Assembly (NCBI GenBank): GCA_015075375.1
Contig: JABTUM010000001.1
Location: forward strand, 2,971,201 to 3,035,200
DNA length: 64,000 nucleotides
From: Planctomycetota bacterium
GTDB taxonomy: Bacteria > Planctomycetota > SZUA-567 > H5-PLA8
Reading direction: 5' to 3'
Positions 16,537 through 25,228 of the stretch are shown one piece after another. A program made the position numbers and the translations under genes. The first letter of the stretch is position 1. Each line of letters begins with the position of its first letter. The notes below the pieces were generated by a model. It worked only from the letters and a program-made list of their open reading frames with translations. It did no database searches and had not been told where the DNA came from.

Positions 16537-17238
16537 ATGGGCTGGGACTTGAAAGGCTTCCGGAATCGGCGCCGACATCCCAAGGGCTTGACCTTGCTGG
16601 AGGTCAGCCTTGCGATGGTGGTGCTGACGACGGCGATCACGGGCGTATACAGCCTCTTCATCACTTCGGAAATGCTGGCCACGGTCGCTCGCGAGGAAGC
16701 GGTCGCGATGTACGCGGCCAAGGGCGTGATCAATCGGATGCGGGCGGCCAATTTCGTGAACGATACCTGGAACCCCGCCACGGACGCTCCTGAGGCGCGG
16801 CCGGTGTGGGCATTCCATAATTACGTCGAGGCGGTGAACCTGGCCGGTCCCAACGCCCCCAACCAACGGTTGGGTGCGATCGTGGTGAGCGGCGGCGACG
16901 GCAACAAGGTGCCGCAGGAACTGGGCGTGATCGTGATTGGCCAGGAGAGCCCCAGCGAAGCGGCCTTTGGCGATGTGGACGGGGATGGCGACCTGGACTT
17001 CCCGATCGATTTGAACGGGAACGGCAGCTACGAGGATGTCCTGAATACGGCGGGATCTACGCATCCGTTCCCGCTGCATCTGGGCGGAGATGCCCTGGCG
17101 CTGAACGAAGATTTCATGAACTCGCTCAATTTGCTTCGATTCGTTCCCGTGGTGGTGGCGGTGCGCTGGCGCAGCCAAGCGGGATTCGAACGCCGCATTC
17201 AGTTGGTGACTTACCTGACCGACCGGCTGGGAGATTGA
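16537..17238 (+). CDS. Prepilin-type N-terminal cleavage/methylation protein (type IV pilin-like, minor)
   Basis: This is a 233-residue pseudopilin-like protein. A basic leader ends in KG, followed by the mature N-terminus LTLLEVSLAMVVLTTAITGVYSLF with Glu at +5, the hallmark of prepilin peptidase substrates. The ATG at 16537 is preceded by GAGGAG at good spacing and gives a leader of normal size; a longer frame upstream lacks such a site. The globular part has an Asp/Gly-rich DVDGDGDLDFPIDLNGNGSYED segment resembling a calcium-binding loop. It is the first of three prepilin/PilX-like genes with very short gaps, so an operon for a pilus or secretion pseudopilus tip is likely (PilV/PulI-like position). 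Confidence 0.82.
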   Translation: MGWDLKGFRNRRRHPKGLTLLEVSLAMVVLTTAITGVYSLFITSEMLATVAREEAVAMYAAKGVINRMRAANFVNDTWNPATDAPEARPVWAFHNYVEAVNLAGPNAPNQRLGAIVVSGGDGNKVPQELGVIVIGQESPSEAAFGDVDGDGDLDFPIDLNGNGSYEDVLNTAGSTHPFPLHLGGDALALNEDFMNSLNLLRFVPVVVAVRWRSQAGFERRIQLVTYLTDRLGD

Positions 17239-17241
17239 TGG

Positions 17242-17991
17242 ATGTACAGGAACCTTAATCGGATTCGCTCGCCGCGCCCGCGCGGCATGACGCTGCTGGA
17301 AGTCGTGGTCTCCACCGGCTTGATGGCCTTGCTGGTGGCGTTGGCCTTCCAAATCAGCGCGCACTCCACGCGTTCGGTTTCCGAGCGCGTCACGCGCAGC
17401 AACGTGGAGGTCAAGGGCGAGCGGACCATGAAGTTGATGACCGAGGATCTGCTCTCGGCGGCGCAGCTGGGGGTCGTTCCGGGAACCGGCAACACGCGGG
17501 TGGACTTCTTTGTGCCGATCGTGAGCGGCGGCCGTGGAACGGTGTTGCAGGACACCACCGAAGCCGATCCGGGTTACTTGCGCTACGGCGCGGCGACGGA
17601 CGGCGTCGAAAGCAGCGGCACGATGTCGTTCCGGTTCGTGCCGCAGCAAACGCTGAGCGAAAGCTCGATGGGCATCGACCTGAACGGCGACGGGGACAGG
17701 AGCGACAACTTCGACATGGGTTATGTCGAGCGGACGACCACGCTGGCCGGCGACGTGCCGAGGCTGGTGGGCGTCACGAACGTGATCCAGGTGGCCGGCG
17801 CATCCAATTGGGGCCAGCCCATCCTGACGAGCGCGGGCGCCACCAGCGGCAACATGTTCCGGCTGCAAAGCAACGGATCCATTTTGGAGATCAACTTGTG
17901 GCTGCTGGCGGTCACGGAAGACCGCTTCCCGCATTTGGTTCAGTGCAGCAGCCAGGTCTTCCTCCGCAACCAGATTCCCGCGACGCCTTAG
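17242..17991 (+). CDS. Prepilin-type N-terminal cleavage/methylation protein (PilW/PulJ-like)
   Basis: This is a 249-residue protein. The leader MYRNLNRIRSPRPRG precedes MTLLEVVVSTGLMALLVALAFQIS with Glu at +5, a class III signal peptide. The long globular domain contains a second Asp-rich loop (GIDLNGDGDRSDNFD). The gene starts 3 bp after the previous stop, with GGGAG overlapping that gene's end as its ribosome site. Size and order between a PilV-like and a PilX-like gene suggest a PilW/PulJ-type minor pilin. Confidence 0.82.
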   Translation: MYRNLNRIRSPRPRGMTLLEVVVSTGLMALLVALAFQISAHSTRSVSERVTRSNVEVKGERTMKLMTEDLLSAAQLGVVPGTGNTRVDFFVPIVSGGRGTVLQDTTEADPGYLRYGAATDGVESSGTMSFRFVPQQTLSESSMGIDLNGDGDRSDNFDMGYVERTTTLAGDVPRLVGVTNVIQVAGASNWGQPILTSAGATSGNMFRLQSNGSILEINLWLLAVTEDRFPHLVQCSSQVFLRNQIPATP

Positions 17992-18032
17992 CGGAATGTG
18001 ACGTTCGGACTTGATGGGGAGAGGAGCGTACC

Positions 18033-18770
18033 GTGAGCTGGGGAATTCGGAAAATTCTGGATCAGGCTCAAGCCCGGCCTCCGCGAGGCACGGCGCTGAT
18101 CGTGGCCATGGTCATCGTCATGCTGCTCGCCGGATTGGCGACGTCGCTGCTGATGGAGATGCAGACGCGATCGGAGCGAACGGAGGCGGACGCCGAAGAC
18201 ATGAAGGCGTTCGAGGCCGCCGAGGCGGGGCTCGATTTCGCGATTCGCAGCCTGAACACGGGCGGCAACGGGACCATCGGCATCGGCTGGAACGGCGACA
18301 CCAACGATAACGGCAAGCCGGATGCCGGGGAAGTTTCCACCGGAGGCTGGCACACGGGGCTCGACGGCACGAGCTTCTACACGTCATCGGATGGGCGGCG
18401 CCCCAAGACAGCGGCATGGCCCAATCAGTTCACTCAGAAGAACGGAACCGTGATCGCGTTTCCGCGGCCGGAACCGGCGGAGTTCGACTTCTACACGCAT
18501 TCGAAGGTGTTCGGCGACGTGCGCTACTACACCTATGCGATTCCGTGGGAGCAAGACGGCGTCGACAACGACGGCAACGGCCTGGTGGACGCCGCCGATC
18601 CCGATGAGCGCGAATGGTTCACCATCTACGCGACGGGATTCAGCAATCCCGCGACGCCGGACGGCAAGTTCATCACCGTGGAAGCCATCGGCCGCCGCGT
18701 GATCGCCGTGAACAGGTTGCAGTTGGACGCCGCCTTGGAGTTGCAGATTGGCGAGTACAAAGACCAGTAA
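18033..18770 (+). CDS. PilX-like minor pilin-associated membrane protein
   Basis: This is a 245-residue protein. It starts at a GTG with GGAG upstream and no ATG option near. The N-terminal segment PPRGTALIVAMVIVMLLAGLATSLLMEMQTRSERTEAD resembles the PilX/GspK N-terminal helix, followed by an EAAEAGLDFAIRSLN helix typical of PilX. The remainder includes Asp/Asn-rich loops (WNGDTNDNGKPDAGE and DNDGNGLVDAADPDE) that look like dockerin or calcium-binding turns. The gene lies 41 bp downstream of the second prepilin gene. PilX/GspK-type proteins cap or prime the pseudopilus; this role is inferred from the helix and the context. Confidence 0.7.
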   Translation: MSWGIRKILDQAQARPPRGTALIVAMVIVMLLAGLATSLLMEMQTRSERTEADAEDMKAFEAAEAGLDFAIRSLNTGGNGTIGIGWNGDTNDNGKPDAGEVSTGGWHTGLDGTSFYTSSDGRRPKTAAWPNQFTQKNGTVIAFPRPEPAEFDFYTHSKVFGDVRYYTYAIPWEQDGVDNDGNGLVDAADPDEREWFTIYATGFSNPATPDGKFITVEAIGRRVIAVNRLQLDAALELQIGEYKDQ

Positions 18771-18839
18771 TCTTTTGCTCTTTGTAAAGCATCGAATCAA
18801 GAAGTGAAAACGGGGCCCTTGGGAAAGAGAGAAGAAACC

Positions 18840-19016
18840 ATGATGCGCGCAATGAAGTCCTCCTGCCCCCTGGTCTTGCTGGTGCTGGGAATGCTGGCAC
18901 TGGCCTGCGTACCGGAAGCTTATGCCGCGAGCAGCGGCAGTAAGAGTAGTGGTGGTGGCGGTGGTGGCGGTGGGGGGGTGGGGGGGGGGGGGGTGGTGGT
19001 GGTGGTGGCGAATTGA
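18840..19016 (+). CDS. Exported Gly-rich protein, 5' fragment before the poly-G frameshift
   Basis: This 58-residue frame starts at the ATG at 18840. It encodes a clear signal peptide (MKSSCPLVLLVLGMLALACVPEAYA) and a linker that begins SSGSKSSGGGG. After a run of 7 G (18972-18978) the frame changes to Val-rich and stops at 19014-19016. One extra G in that run would keep every codon glycine through the next 14-G run and join the frame ending at 19915. The two parts are therefore best read as one gene with a 1-base deletion, a sequencing error in the homopolymer, or a phase-variable switch. It sits 69 bp after the PilX-like gene. Confidence 0.6.
   Translation: MMRAMKSSCPLVLLVLGMLALACVPEAYAASSGSKSSGGGGGGGGGVGGGGVVVVVAN
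18972..18993 (+). repeat. Poly-G tracts G7 and G14 inside a coding sequence
   Basis: Seven G (18972-18978), T, then fourteen G (18980-18993), flanked by GGT repeats. It lies exactly where the reading frame of an exported protein breaks. Such tracts are both prone to sequencing error and, in living cells, to slipped-strand mispairing. Confidence 0.95.
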
Positions 19017-19915
19017 TTGAAGATACGCAAGATCCCTTTGCTACAACGGATGCAGTCGACATTCAAAACAATGGGTCGCCGAATACGATCGATGGTCGTG
19101 ACCACAATTTCACTGTGGATGGAAGTGGTAATGTGAGTGTTGTCCTAGATAGTGATCAGACCAAGGCGGCCCCGGCTGCTATTGGTCTTAGCGACGTCAC
19201 CCCCCAGTGGGTCAACGGCACCGGAAGTAATTCGGCCAACTCTGGGATTACTATTGACGGTATTCACAATGATGCAAACGTGGAAGGTGGCGTCTCTAAC
19301 ACACTCTCCAAAGATAAACAGTCGCAGATCGAGGCGTTCATTGAGTCGGTGAAGAATGCAGCCGATTATACGATCGATCTCTCGCAGGGCGGTACGGACG
19401 CGGTGTCTACTACAAGTGGTCAGGTTGTTTCACTCACGGGGAACACTACACACATCGGTGGTCCAGACGACTTCAAGGTTGTATACGCCAAGGGAAGAAA
19501 TGTTAACGGTGTATTTACGGAAAAGGATCTCCACCTTTCAGGCGGTGGAACAAGCTACGGCGTACTCGTAGTTGAAATTGATAACCCTGACGATGCGCAG
19601 GTTATTTTTTCAGGGCAATACAGTTGGGTTGGCTTGGTCCTTGTTGTTGCAAAGAAGCGCCCCACAGGAACCAAACCCATTCTAGCTCTAACTGGCGGTG
19701 GTGCGGGAAACCATGTGGCTGGCGGTGCAATGGTTTATATGCGGAACCATCGGAACAGCGCATCCAATGCCGGTTCGATCTATGGAAAGGAATTGTATCG
19801 GACCAGTGGCACCTCGGATCTGAAGTTCTCGTTCGATGCCCTGAACAACATCGACGTCGAGTCGGTCTCGTCTGTGCAGATCCGCTCGTGGCGCGTCGTA
19901 CAGCCGGGCCAGTAA
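19013..19915 (+). CDS. Exported hypothetical protein, main part after the poly-G frameshift
   Basis: This is a 300-residue frame with no credible start of its own (TTG at 19013, no ribosome site). It continues the Gly-rich linker as GELIEDTQDPFATTDAVDIQNN. The protein is Asp/Asn/Ser/Thr-rich with predicted beta-strands: HNFTVDGSGNVSVVLDSDQTKAAP, GITIDGIHNDANVEG, HLSGGGTSYGVLVVEID, AQVIFSGQYSWVGLVLVVA. It includes a segment often seen in PilX-associated pilus-tip proteins (GSIYGKELYRTSGTSDLKFSFDALNNI). Base composition is visibly less GC-rich than the flanking pilin genes. Position after three pilin-type genes suggests an extracellular pilus-associated protein; the function is not known. Confidence 0.6.
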   Translation: MIEDTQDPFATTDAVDIQNNGSPNTIDGRDHNFTVDGSGNVSVVLDSDQTKAAPAAIGLSDVTPQWVNGTGSNSANSGITIDGIHNDANVEGGVSNTLSKDKQSQIEAFIESVKNAADYTIDLSQGGTDAVSTTSGQVVSLTGNTTHIGGPDDFKVVYAKGRNVNGVFTEKDLHLSGGGTSYGVLVVEIDNPDDAQVIFSGQYSWVGLVLVVAKKRPTGTKPILALTGGGAGNHVAGGAMVYMRNHRNSASNAGSIYGKELYRTSGTSDLKFSFDALNNIDVESVSSVQIRSWRVVQPGQ

Positions 19916-19975
19916 CGGTTCGGAATCCGGCGCCCTTGGACGGCGCTTCCACCGACGTTTGACTGCAGCGCAAAG

Positions 19976-20002
19976 GAGGGCAGGGCCGCAAGGCCCTCCC
20001 TC
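19976..20002 (+). terminator. GNRA-loop hairpin, possible weak terminator
   Basis: GAGGG plus GGGCC (19976-19987, with a CA bulge) pairs with GGCCC and CCCTC (19992-20002) around a GCAA tetraloop. It lies 60 bp after the stop at 19915 and directly before the next gene. Only TTT follows, so it may reduce rather than end transcription, or hold the start of the next gene. Confidence 0.45.
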
Positions 20003-20008
20003 TGTTTG

Positions 20009-21427
20009 ATGGAGAGACCGCGCGTGTACATTCTGCCCAAAGGTTCCCGAAACCGGCCCGCTTCCAAGCCCAACGCCGTCTCTTCTGCGCAAGAGCCCAA
20101 GGGACGGTCCGTCTTGTCGTTTGTGGGAGGCGGCGCGTTATTGACCGGCGCGCTGGCGTTTGCGCTTTGGCCTGTCGCAGAACCGAAAACCCAGCCGTTG
20201 CCCGTGAACATGCTTCCGGCGCCGGTTCAGAACCAAGGGCCGGCGCATGCGGGCTCGCCGTCCCCTGCGCCGCAGGGCGGATCCGCGCCATACAACCCGT
20301 CCGGAACTTCGCCGGCCGCACCGGCCGAAGCGGAAAGCAAAAAAGAGGAGCAGCCCGTCCTGCCGCGTGAACTGCACATGCCTGTGGGTACCCCGGAAGA
20401 GGCCATTACCCGGATCGAAAAGCTGATCGAGATTCTGAACACCAGCACGTCGCTGGCGGAGCGTACGGAGGCCGTCCAGGTGCTGGTCGCTTTGGGCGAT
20501 AAGGCCGCGCCGCGCTTGCCGGGCCTGTTAAAATCCTGCAGCAGCGTGGCCGTCGTGTTCCTCGCCGACGCCGCGGTGCAACTGAAGGTACGCGCAGCCG
20601 CTCAGCCGCTCATCGAACGGCTGGATAAAGAAGCGCCCCATGTCCAGATACGGCTCCTCGATGCCATTGGACGCATCGGCGGTCCGGAGACGGGGCCGTT
20701 CGTGCGGGTACGCCTGGCTCAGACCAAAGATCCGGCCTTACGGGAGGCGGTTTGGCTGGCGCTATCTCGTGTCGTTACGCCCGAGGACCTGGAACTTGCG
20801 TTCGCGGCCCTCGGCAGCGACAACGCCGTGGACCAGCGCGGCGCCGCAAACGTGGTGGCGGCCTTGGATGCCGATGAAAACCTGCGCCCCAAGATCCGCG
20901 AGCTGTTCGAAAAGACGGCTCGAGAGAAAAACGGTCCGGCGTTGCTTCCGTACCTCGAAGCCTTGGTCCAGATGCCCGGGCAGTCCGATAACCTGCTGCT
21001 CACCGAGGCCCTGTTGAGCCCGGATGCCCGGCTGCGGCGTATGGGTGTGGAAGGGATAAGCCAAAGCCCGCTTACGATCGATCGGCTGTCCACGGTGCTG
21101 CAAGGCGAGAGCGATCCGGGCGTGCAGTTCGCCTGCCTGCGCGTGCTGGTCGACCGCCCGCAGTTGCTCCTGGTTCCTAAAGCGGTGCAGTTGCTGGACA
21201 GCCGGGATTACGCGGTGCGCGGCTTGGCGCACAAATTTCTGGTCGAAACGTACGGGCGCAATCTGGGGCCCTACACGGGCGTCTGGAAGTCCTGGCTCGA
21301 GCAGGGCGCCCGCGAGAAAGACCACCTGAGAAAGACCGTCTTCGAAGCGCACCAGACCCTTCGCATCAAAGAGCGCCAGGAGGCGCAAGCCGAAGCGGAT
21401 AGCGCGCTTTCTTTGGTCAAGCGCTAA
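20009..21427 (+). CDS. Membrane-anchored HEAT-repeat protein
   Basis: This is a 472-residue protein with one membrane helix near the N-terminus (about residues 33-53, SVLSFVGGGALLTGALAFALW). A Pro/Gly/Ala-rich linker follows, then HEAT-like helical pairs from about residue 125 to 440: SLAERTEAVQVLVALGDKAAPRL, AAAQPLIERLDKEAPHVQIRLLDAIGRIG, DPALREAVWLALSRVV, DPGVQFACLRVLVDRPQLLLVP, DYAVRGLAHKFLVETYGRN. HEAT solenoids bind proteins. The ATG at 20009 has no ribosome site; a GTG at 20024 with GGAGAG 7-8 nt upstream is an attractive alternative start. It lies between the pilin group and the C25 peptidase gene; its partner is unknown. Confidence 0.7.
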   Translation: MERPRVYILPKGSRNRPASKPNAVSSAQEPKGRSVLSFVGGGALLTGALAFALWPVAEPKTQPLPVNMLPAPVQNQGPAHAGSPSPAPQGGSAPYNPSGTSPAAPAEAESKKEEQPVLPRELHMPVGTPEEAITRIEKLIEILNTSTSLAERTEAVQVLVALGDKAAPRLPGLLKSCSSVAVVFLADAAVQLKVRAAAQPLIERLDKEAPHVQIRLLDAIGRIGGPETGPFVRVRLAQTKDPALREAVWLALSRVVTPEDLELAFAALGSDNAVDQRGAANVVAALDADENLRPKIRELFEKTAREKNGPALLPYLEALVQMPGQSDNLLLTEALLSPDARLRRMGVEGISQSPLTIDRLSTVLQGESDPGVQFACLRVLVDRPQLLLVPKAVQLLDSRDYAVRGLAHKFLVETYGRNLGPYTGVWKSWLEQGAREKDHLRKTVFEAHQTLRIKERQEAQAEADSALSLVKR

Positions 21428-21468
21428 CCGGCCGCAGGATCCGCATCCGGAGGCTTTCTCTTCTTCGC

Positions 21469-24400
21469 ATGATCAATCACGTTCTCGAGTCCGGCCGCGG
21501 CGCCGCGGAGTTCCCCGCTCCGCAAGCCGGCGATCCGGGACGCCTGGCCCGAGCGCCGCGCGCACGATTCGCCACAGTCTTCCTGCTTACACTTAGCGTA
21601 CTGCTGGCGGGCGATGCGGCCTGGGCGGCCACGATCGCCTGGAGCGGCGCCGGCGCAAACGCCAATTGGAGCACCGCCGCGAACTGGGTGGGCGGCGTGG
21701 TGCCCGCCGCCGGCGACAGCGTCACGTTCAGCAACAACAACAAGAGCGTCGTCGTCGACGTGCCTGTAAATCTGGCTGCGTTGACCATGAACAATTATCT
21801 GGGCACGATGACGCTGAACAACAATGTGACCGTCACCGGAAATTGGGTGGTGAACGGTTCGACGACTCCGGGGTTCGCGCTGGCCGGTACGGGAAGCAAC
21901 ACCCTTTCGGTGGGCGGCAATTTCAACCTTGGCGTGAACGGCGTCATGCGCATGCTCAGCGGCAATGTCTTGATTGGCGGGACCACTACGCTGGGTTCCA
22001 ACAATTCGCTCTTTACGATTACCTCCGGGTCGTTCATCTCGGTGGGCGACTTCACGGTCGACAACAATTCCGACATGATCATCAACGGCGGGCTCGTCCG
22101 CACAGACGGAACCTTTTTCTTGCAGAACAACGCGGAAGTTTTCTTGAACGCGGGCACGCTTTCCATTGGCGAAGTTCTATTCCAAGGCAACAGCAAGTCG
22201 ATCATTCACATGAATGGTGGAACGCTGCCGGTTTCGATCACGAGCCTCGACGCCCGCGCCGAAGCCGGCGGCATCCTCGTGGAATGGCGAGTGGCATCGG
22301 AGATCAAGAATCTCGGCTTTCATCTTTGGCGGCGCACGTGCGATCCGAACGCTGCGGGTCAGGACGATCGCGCGTTGCCTGTAGCGGTGGTTTTTGAAGA
22401 CGAGGGCTTGGCGCGGGCGGGTTGGGAACGCGTAACCGAGCAACCGGTGGCCGGGCGCCTCAGCAATCCGGCGCCGCGCACGTACCGCTGGCTCGACCTT
22501 GCCCCGCCCGGCACGTACATCTATGCCCTCGAGACGATCGGCTTGGACGGGAAGCGGGAGCGCTTTCCGCAGGCTTCGCCGCAGGTAACGCGGAACGCGG
22601 CAGACACGGCTGCGGCCACCGCCGAAGGCTTGGACGCGTGGATGGATCGTATCGAGCGCAACTTCCGATCGTTCCAGGGAGATCGAGCGCTCACGCGTTT
22701 AGCCGCCGCGCGCGCGACGCTCAGCCGTGCGCGCATCTCGGATCTGGCGATCCCGCAGACGAATGCGGACGATGCGTACGCAACTCAAGAAGCGGCCCGC
22801 GCAGAACCGGATCGCGCGCCGGTTGTCTCCGCTCGAGCCGTCGCGCAAACGGTGACCGATCTTCCGGCCTATGCGTCGGAGCCGTTCGGTGGGCGCTTCG
22901 TGCCGCCTTCCAACCGGCCGAAGGACGTGGCCAAAGCGGTGACGCAAGGACGGGGCGTGGTTCTGATTCCTCCCGCCAGCCTGCCGCTCGGGTATGCGGC
23001 GGAGCACTTGCGCGTCTGGTACGAAGGCCGCCCGTATCGCCCGCTGGCGCTCGACGCGGGCACCGGCGCGCTGGCGCTGTACGCAACGGGGTATACCGAC
23101 GCGTACACCGACCGCGACGCGTTTTTCCTGGAGGCCATCGCCGGGCGTACGCCCACCGGGAAAGTGCTTCAGGCGAGCGGACTTTTTCAAAGCGCTCAGG
23201 CACCCGCGACGGTAGCCGACGGTCATGCCGAACTGGAATTTCACGAGGTTTACTTTCAGTTCAACCGCAAGCCGCGCACGTTCAGGCCCTACTTCTCCAA
23301 TAAGTTCCTGACCGGTGGCAGCACCCATTCGTTCGCGCTCGCGACGCCCCACGCGACGGCCGCCGCCGCCACATTATCCGTCGTCGTGTACAGCCAATCG
23401 TTCGACGACGATGCCGATCCCGACCATGAGCTGCAGGTTACCCTGAACGGCACGCCGCTGGGCGTGGCGCAATGGGAAGGCGCCGAGCGCATGTTGCGCC
23501 TGGCTTGGGAGATTCCGGCCGGCCTGCTGAACGACTCGACGCCCAACACGGTTGAACTGGTAACGCCCGTCCTGGCCGGGGTCGAGACGCAGCTTTCGTT
23601 CCTCTACGGCATCGAGATCGATTATCGCAAGGAACTGCTTGGACCGGGCCCGGTCGCGATCACCGGCGGCGTAAACGGGCTGGTCGAACTGCGAGGCTTC
23701 ACGACCGGACAGCTTTGGGTCGTGGATGCGCGCGTCCCCGCCAAACCCAAACTGGTGCCGTACGAAGCGGCCGAGCAGCTCGACGGAACGTTCCATGCGC
23801 GGTTCGTGGCGCAGCCTACCGGAAAAGGCGACGGGTATTTGGTGGTACCCAGCGGAGCGGAGTCCGCTCCGGTTGCGCTGAGCACCGCGCGGCTGGAGCC
23901 GCTCCCGAGAGGCCTGAAATATCTTGCCGTTGGGCCTCAAGCGTTTGCAGCCTCCGTCGCGCCGCTGGTCGAACGCCGTAATCAAGAAGGCCTCGTGGCG
24001 AGCTTCGTCGATCAGCAGCGCCTGTTCGACACCTATGGACACGGACGCTTCGGTCCGGCCGGGATTTATCGCGCCGCCGCGGCGAATCGCGGTTCCCTGC
24101 GCTTCCTGTGTCTCGTGGGCCGGACGACCCACGACTATCGCGACCGCGTGGCGCCGGCGGGGATCGATCTGCTCTGCCCCACGGTGCTAAGTTCCTCCAG
24201 CAGCTTCGCCGAATTGCCGGCCGATTCGCGCTACGGCGATTTCGGCCGCGGGCCGCAAATCGCCGTCGGTCGCTTTCCGATTAACACCAGCGCCGAATTG
24301 GATGTGGCCGTACAGCGCACGCTAGACTTTATGCCCATGCAGGGCGACAGCGGAGGTCTGGGCCTACTGGTTGCCGATCGTAACGACTTGGAAGCCGGCC

Positions 24401-24978
24401 ACTTCGAGCTGGGCTGCGAACAGATTCAAAACGCCGCACCAGTGCTGAACTGGGACAAGGTTTATCTGGGCATTACACATAACACGGCCGCGGAAGTGAC
24501 CACGGCCATGGAGACGGCCGCCAACGGCGGCACGGACGTCATCGTATTCGTCGGCCACGGCGCCAGCTCGCAGCTTTCCAAAGAAAACGTGCTTAACGCG
24601 GCGAAAGCCGCCGCCTGGACGGGCAACTGCGTTCTGGTCACGGCCACCTGTACCTTCAATTACTTCATCCACGACGAAACGATTCTAGGCACGCTGGCCG
24701 AGCAACTGCTGACCCAGGCGCAGGGTGGCATCGCGGCTTCCATCGGTTCCTCGGGGTACACGACGCCTCATGCGCTGATCCAGTTCGACCGCGCATTCTT
24801 CCGCGAGGTCCGACCCGGCCGAACTTGGGGCGAAGCGCTGCAACGCGCGCAGGCGGAGGTATGGAAGCAAGGCCAGCTCTTGCAACGAAAAGGCGACCCG
24901 GAAGCCGCGGCCACCTTCGATCAAGCCTACGGCCAATGCCTGCTAGGCGACCCTGCGTTGCCCATCGCCGCGCCGTAA
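21469..24978 (+). CDS. Gingipain-like C25 cysteine peptidase with N-terminal beta-strand domain
   Basis: This is a 1169-residue secreted protein. A long basic N-region leads to a signal helix (ATVFLLTLSVLLAGDAAWA, about residues 35-53). Residues about 55-260 are Asn/Thr/Gly-rich beta-strands (WSGAGANANWSTAANWVGG, then repeated NNNVTVTGNW, NLGVNGVMRMLSGNV) like a passenger beta-helix. Residues about 265-345 resemble the GGILVEWRVASEIKNLGFHLWRR domain seen in exported PVC proteins. The C-terminal third is peptidase C25: catalytic His1030 in FVGHGASS and Cys1061 in TATCTFNYF, 31 residues apart as in gingipains. No T9SS-type C-terminal sorting domain is seen; the protein ends directly after the catalytic domain. 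It follows the HEAT gene by 41 bp. Confidence 0.8.
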   Translation: MINHVLESGRGAAEFPAPQAGDPGRLARAPRARFATVFLLTLSVLLAGDAAWAATIAWSGAGANANWSTAANWVGGVVPAAGDSVTFSNNNKSVVVDVPVNLAALTMNNYLGTMTLNNNVTVTGNWVVNGSTTPGFALAGTGSNTLSVGGNFNLGVNGVMRMLSGNVLIGGTTTLGSNNSLFTITSGSFISVGDFTVDNNSDMIINGGLVRTDGTFFLQNNAEVFLNAGTLSIGEVLFQGNSKSIIHMNGGTLPVSITSLDARAEAGGILVEWRVASEIKNLGFHLWRRTCDPNAAGQDDRALPVAVVFEDEGLARAGWERVTEQPVAGRLSNPAPRTYRWLDLAPPGTYIYALETIGLDGKRERFPQASPQVTRNAADTAAATAEGLDAWMDRIERNFRSFQGDRALTRLAAARATLSRARISDLAIPQTNADDAYATQEAARAEPDRAPVVSARAVAQTVTDLPAYASEPFGGRFVPPSNRPKDVAKAVTQGRGVVLIPPASLPLGYAAEHLRVWYEGRPYRPLALDAGTGALALYATGYTDAYTDRDAFFLEAIAGRTPTGKVLQASGLFQSAQAPATVADGHAELEFHEVYFQFNRKPRTFRPYFSNKFLTGGSTHSFALATPHATAAAATLSVVVYSQSFDDDADPDHELQVTLNGTPLGVAQWEGAERMLRLAWEIPAGLLNDSTPNTVELVTPVLAGVETQLSFLYGIEIDYRKELLGPGPVAITGGVNGLVELRGFTTGQLWVVDARVPAKPKLVPYEAAEQLDGTFHARFVAQPTGKGDGYLVVPSGAESAPVALSTARLEPLPRGLKYLAVGPQAFAASVAPLVERRNQEGLVASFVDQQRLFDTYGHGRFGPAGIYRAAAANRGSLRFLCLVGRTTHDYRDRVAPAGIDLLCPTVLSSSSSFAELPADSRYGDFGRGPQIAVGRFPINTSAELDVAVQRTLDFMPMQGDSGGLGLLVADRNDLEAGHFELGCEQIQNAAPVLNWDKVYLGITHNTAAEVTTAMETAANGGTDVIVFVGHGASSQLSKENVLNAAKAAAWTGNCVLVTATCTFNYFIHDETILGTLAEQLLTQAQGGIAASIGSSGYTTPHALIQFDRAFFREVRPGRTWGEALQRAQAEVWKQGQLLQRKGDPEAAATFDQAYGQCLLGDPALPIAAP

Positions 24979-25107
24979 CGGGCGAATATCCGCTTGCCAG
25001 GGGCCTGAAGCGAGCAATCCGGCTGACTCTTCCAAGCCTGCCCCGCTTCCTTTCGGCAGATTCTTATTAACCCCCGTTTCCAGGCCGCTCCGACTAGGGC
25101 ATGCTAA

Positions 25108-25119
25108 ATCACATGTGAT
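25108..25119. promoter_or_regulatory. Perfect palindrome upstream of the YqiJ-like gene
   Basis: ATCACATGTGAT is a 12-bp perfect palindrome. It is flanked by CTAA on the left and, after two bases, TTAG on the right, and lies 109 bp before the next start codon in a 250-bp gap. It is a candidate operator for the flotillin module. Confidence 0.35.
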
Positions 25120-25228
25120 CATTAGTAGAAACTCGACGCCATCCTGAATATCTTCACGGCGAAATCGAACGCGCAGGGCGTATCGAAGTCGCCGTACTTA
25201 CGGCCCGCACTTTATGGAAGGGTCCCGC

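Noticed and set aside
16504..17934. 476-codon minus-strand frame opposite the prepilin genes
   Set aside because: His/Arg-rich shadow; the plus strand has two class III signal peptides and well-placed ribosome sites.
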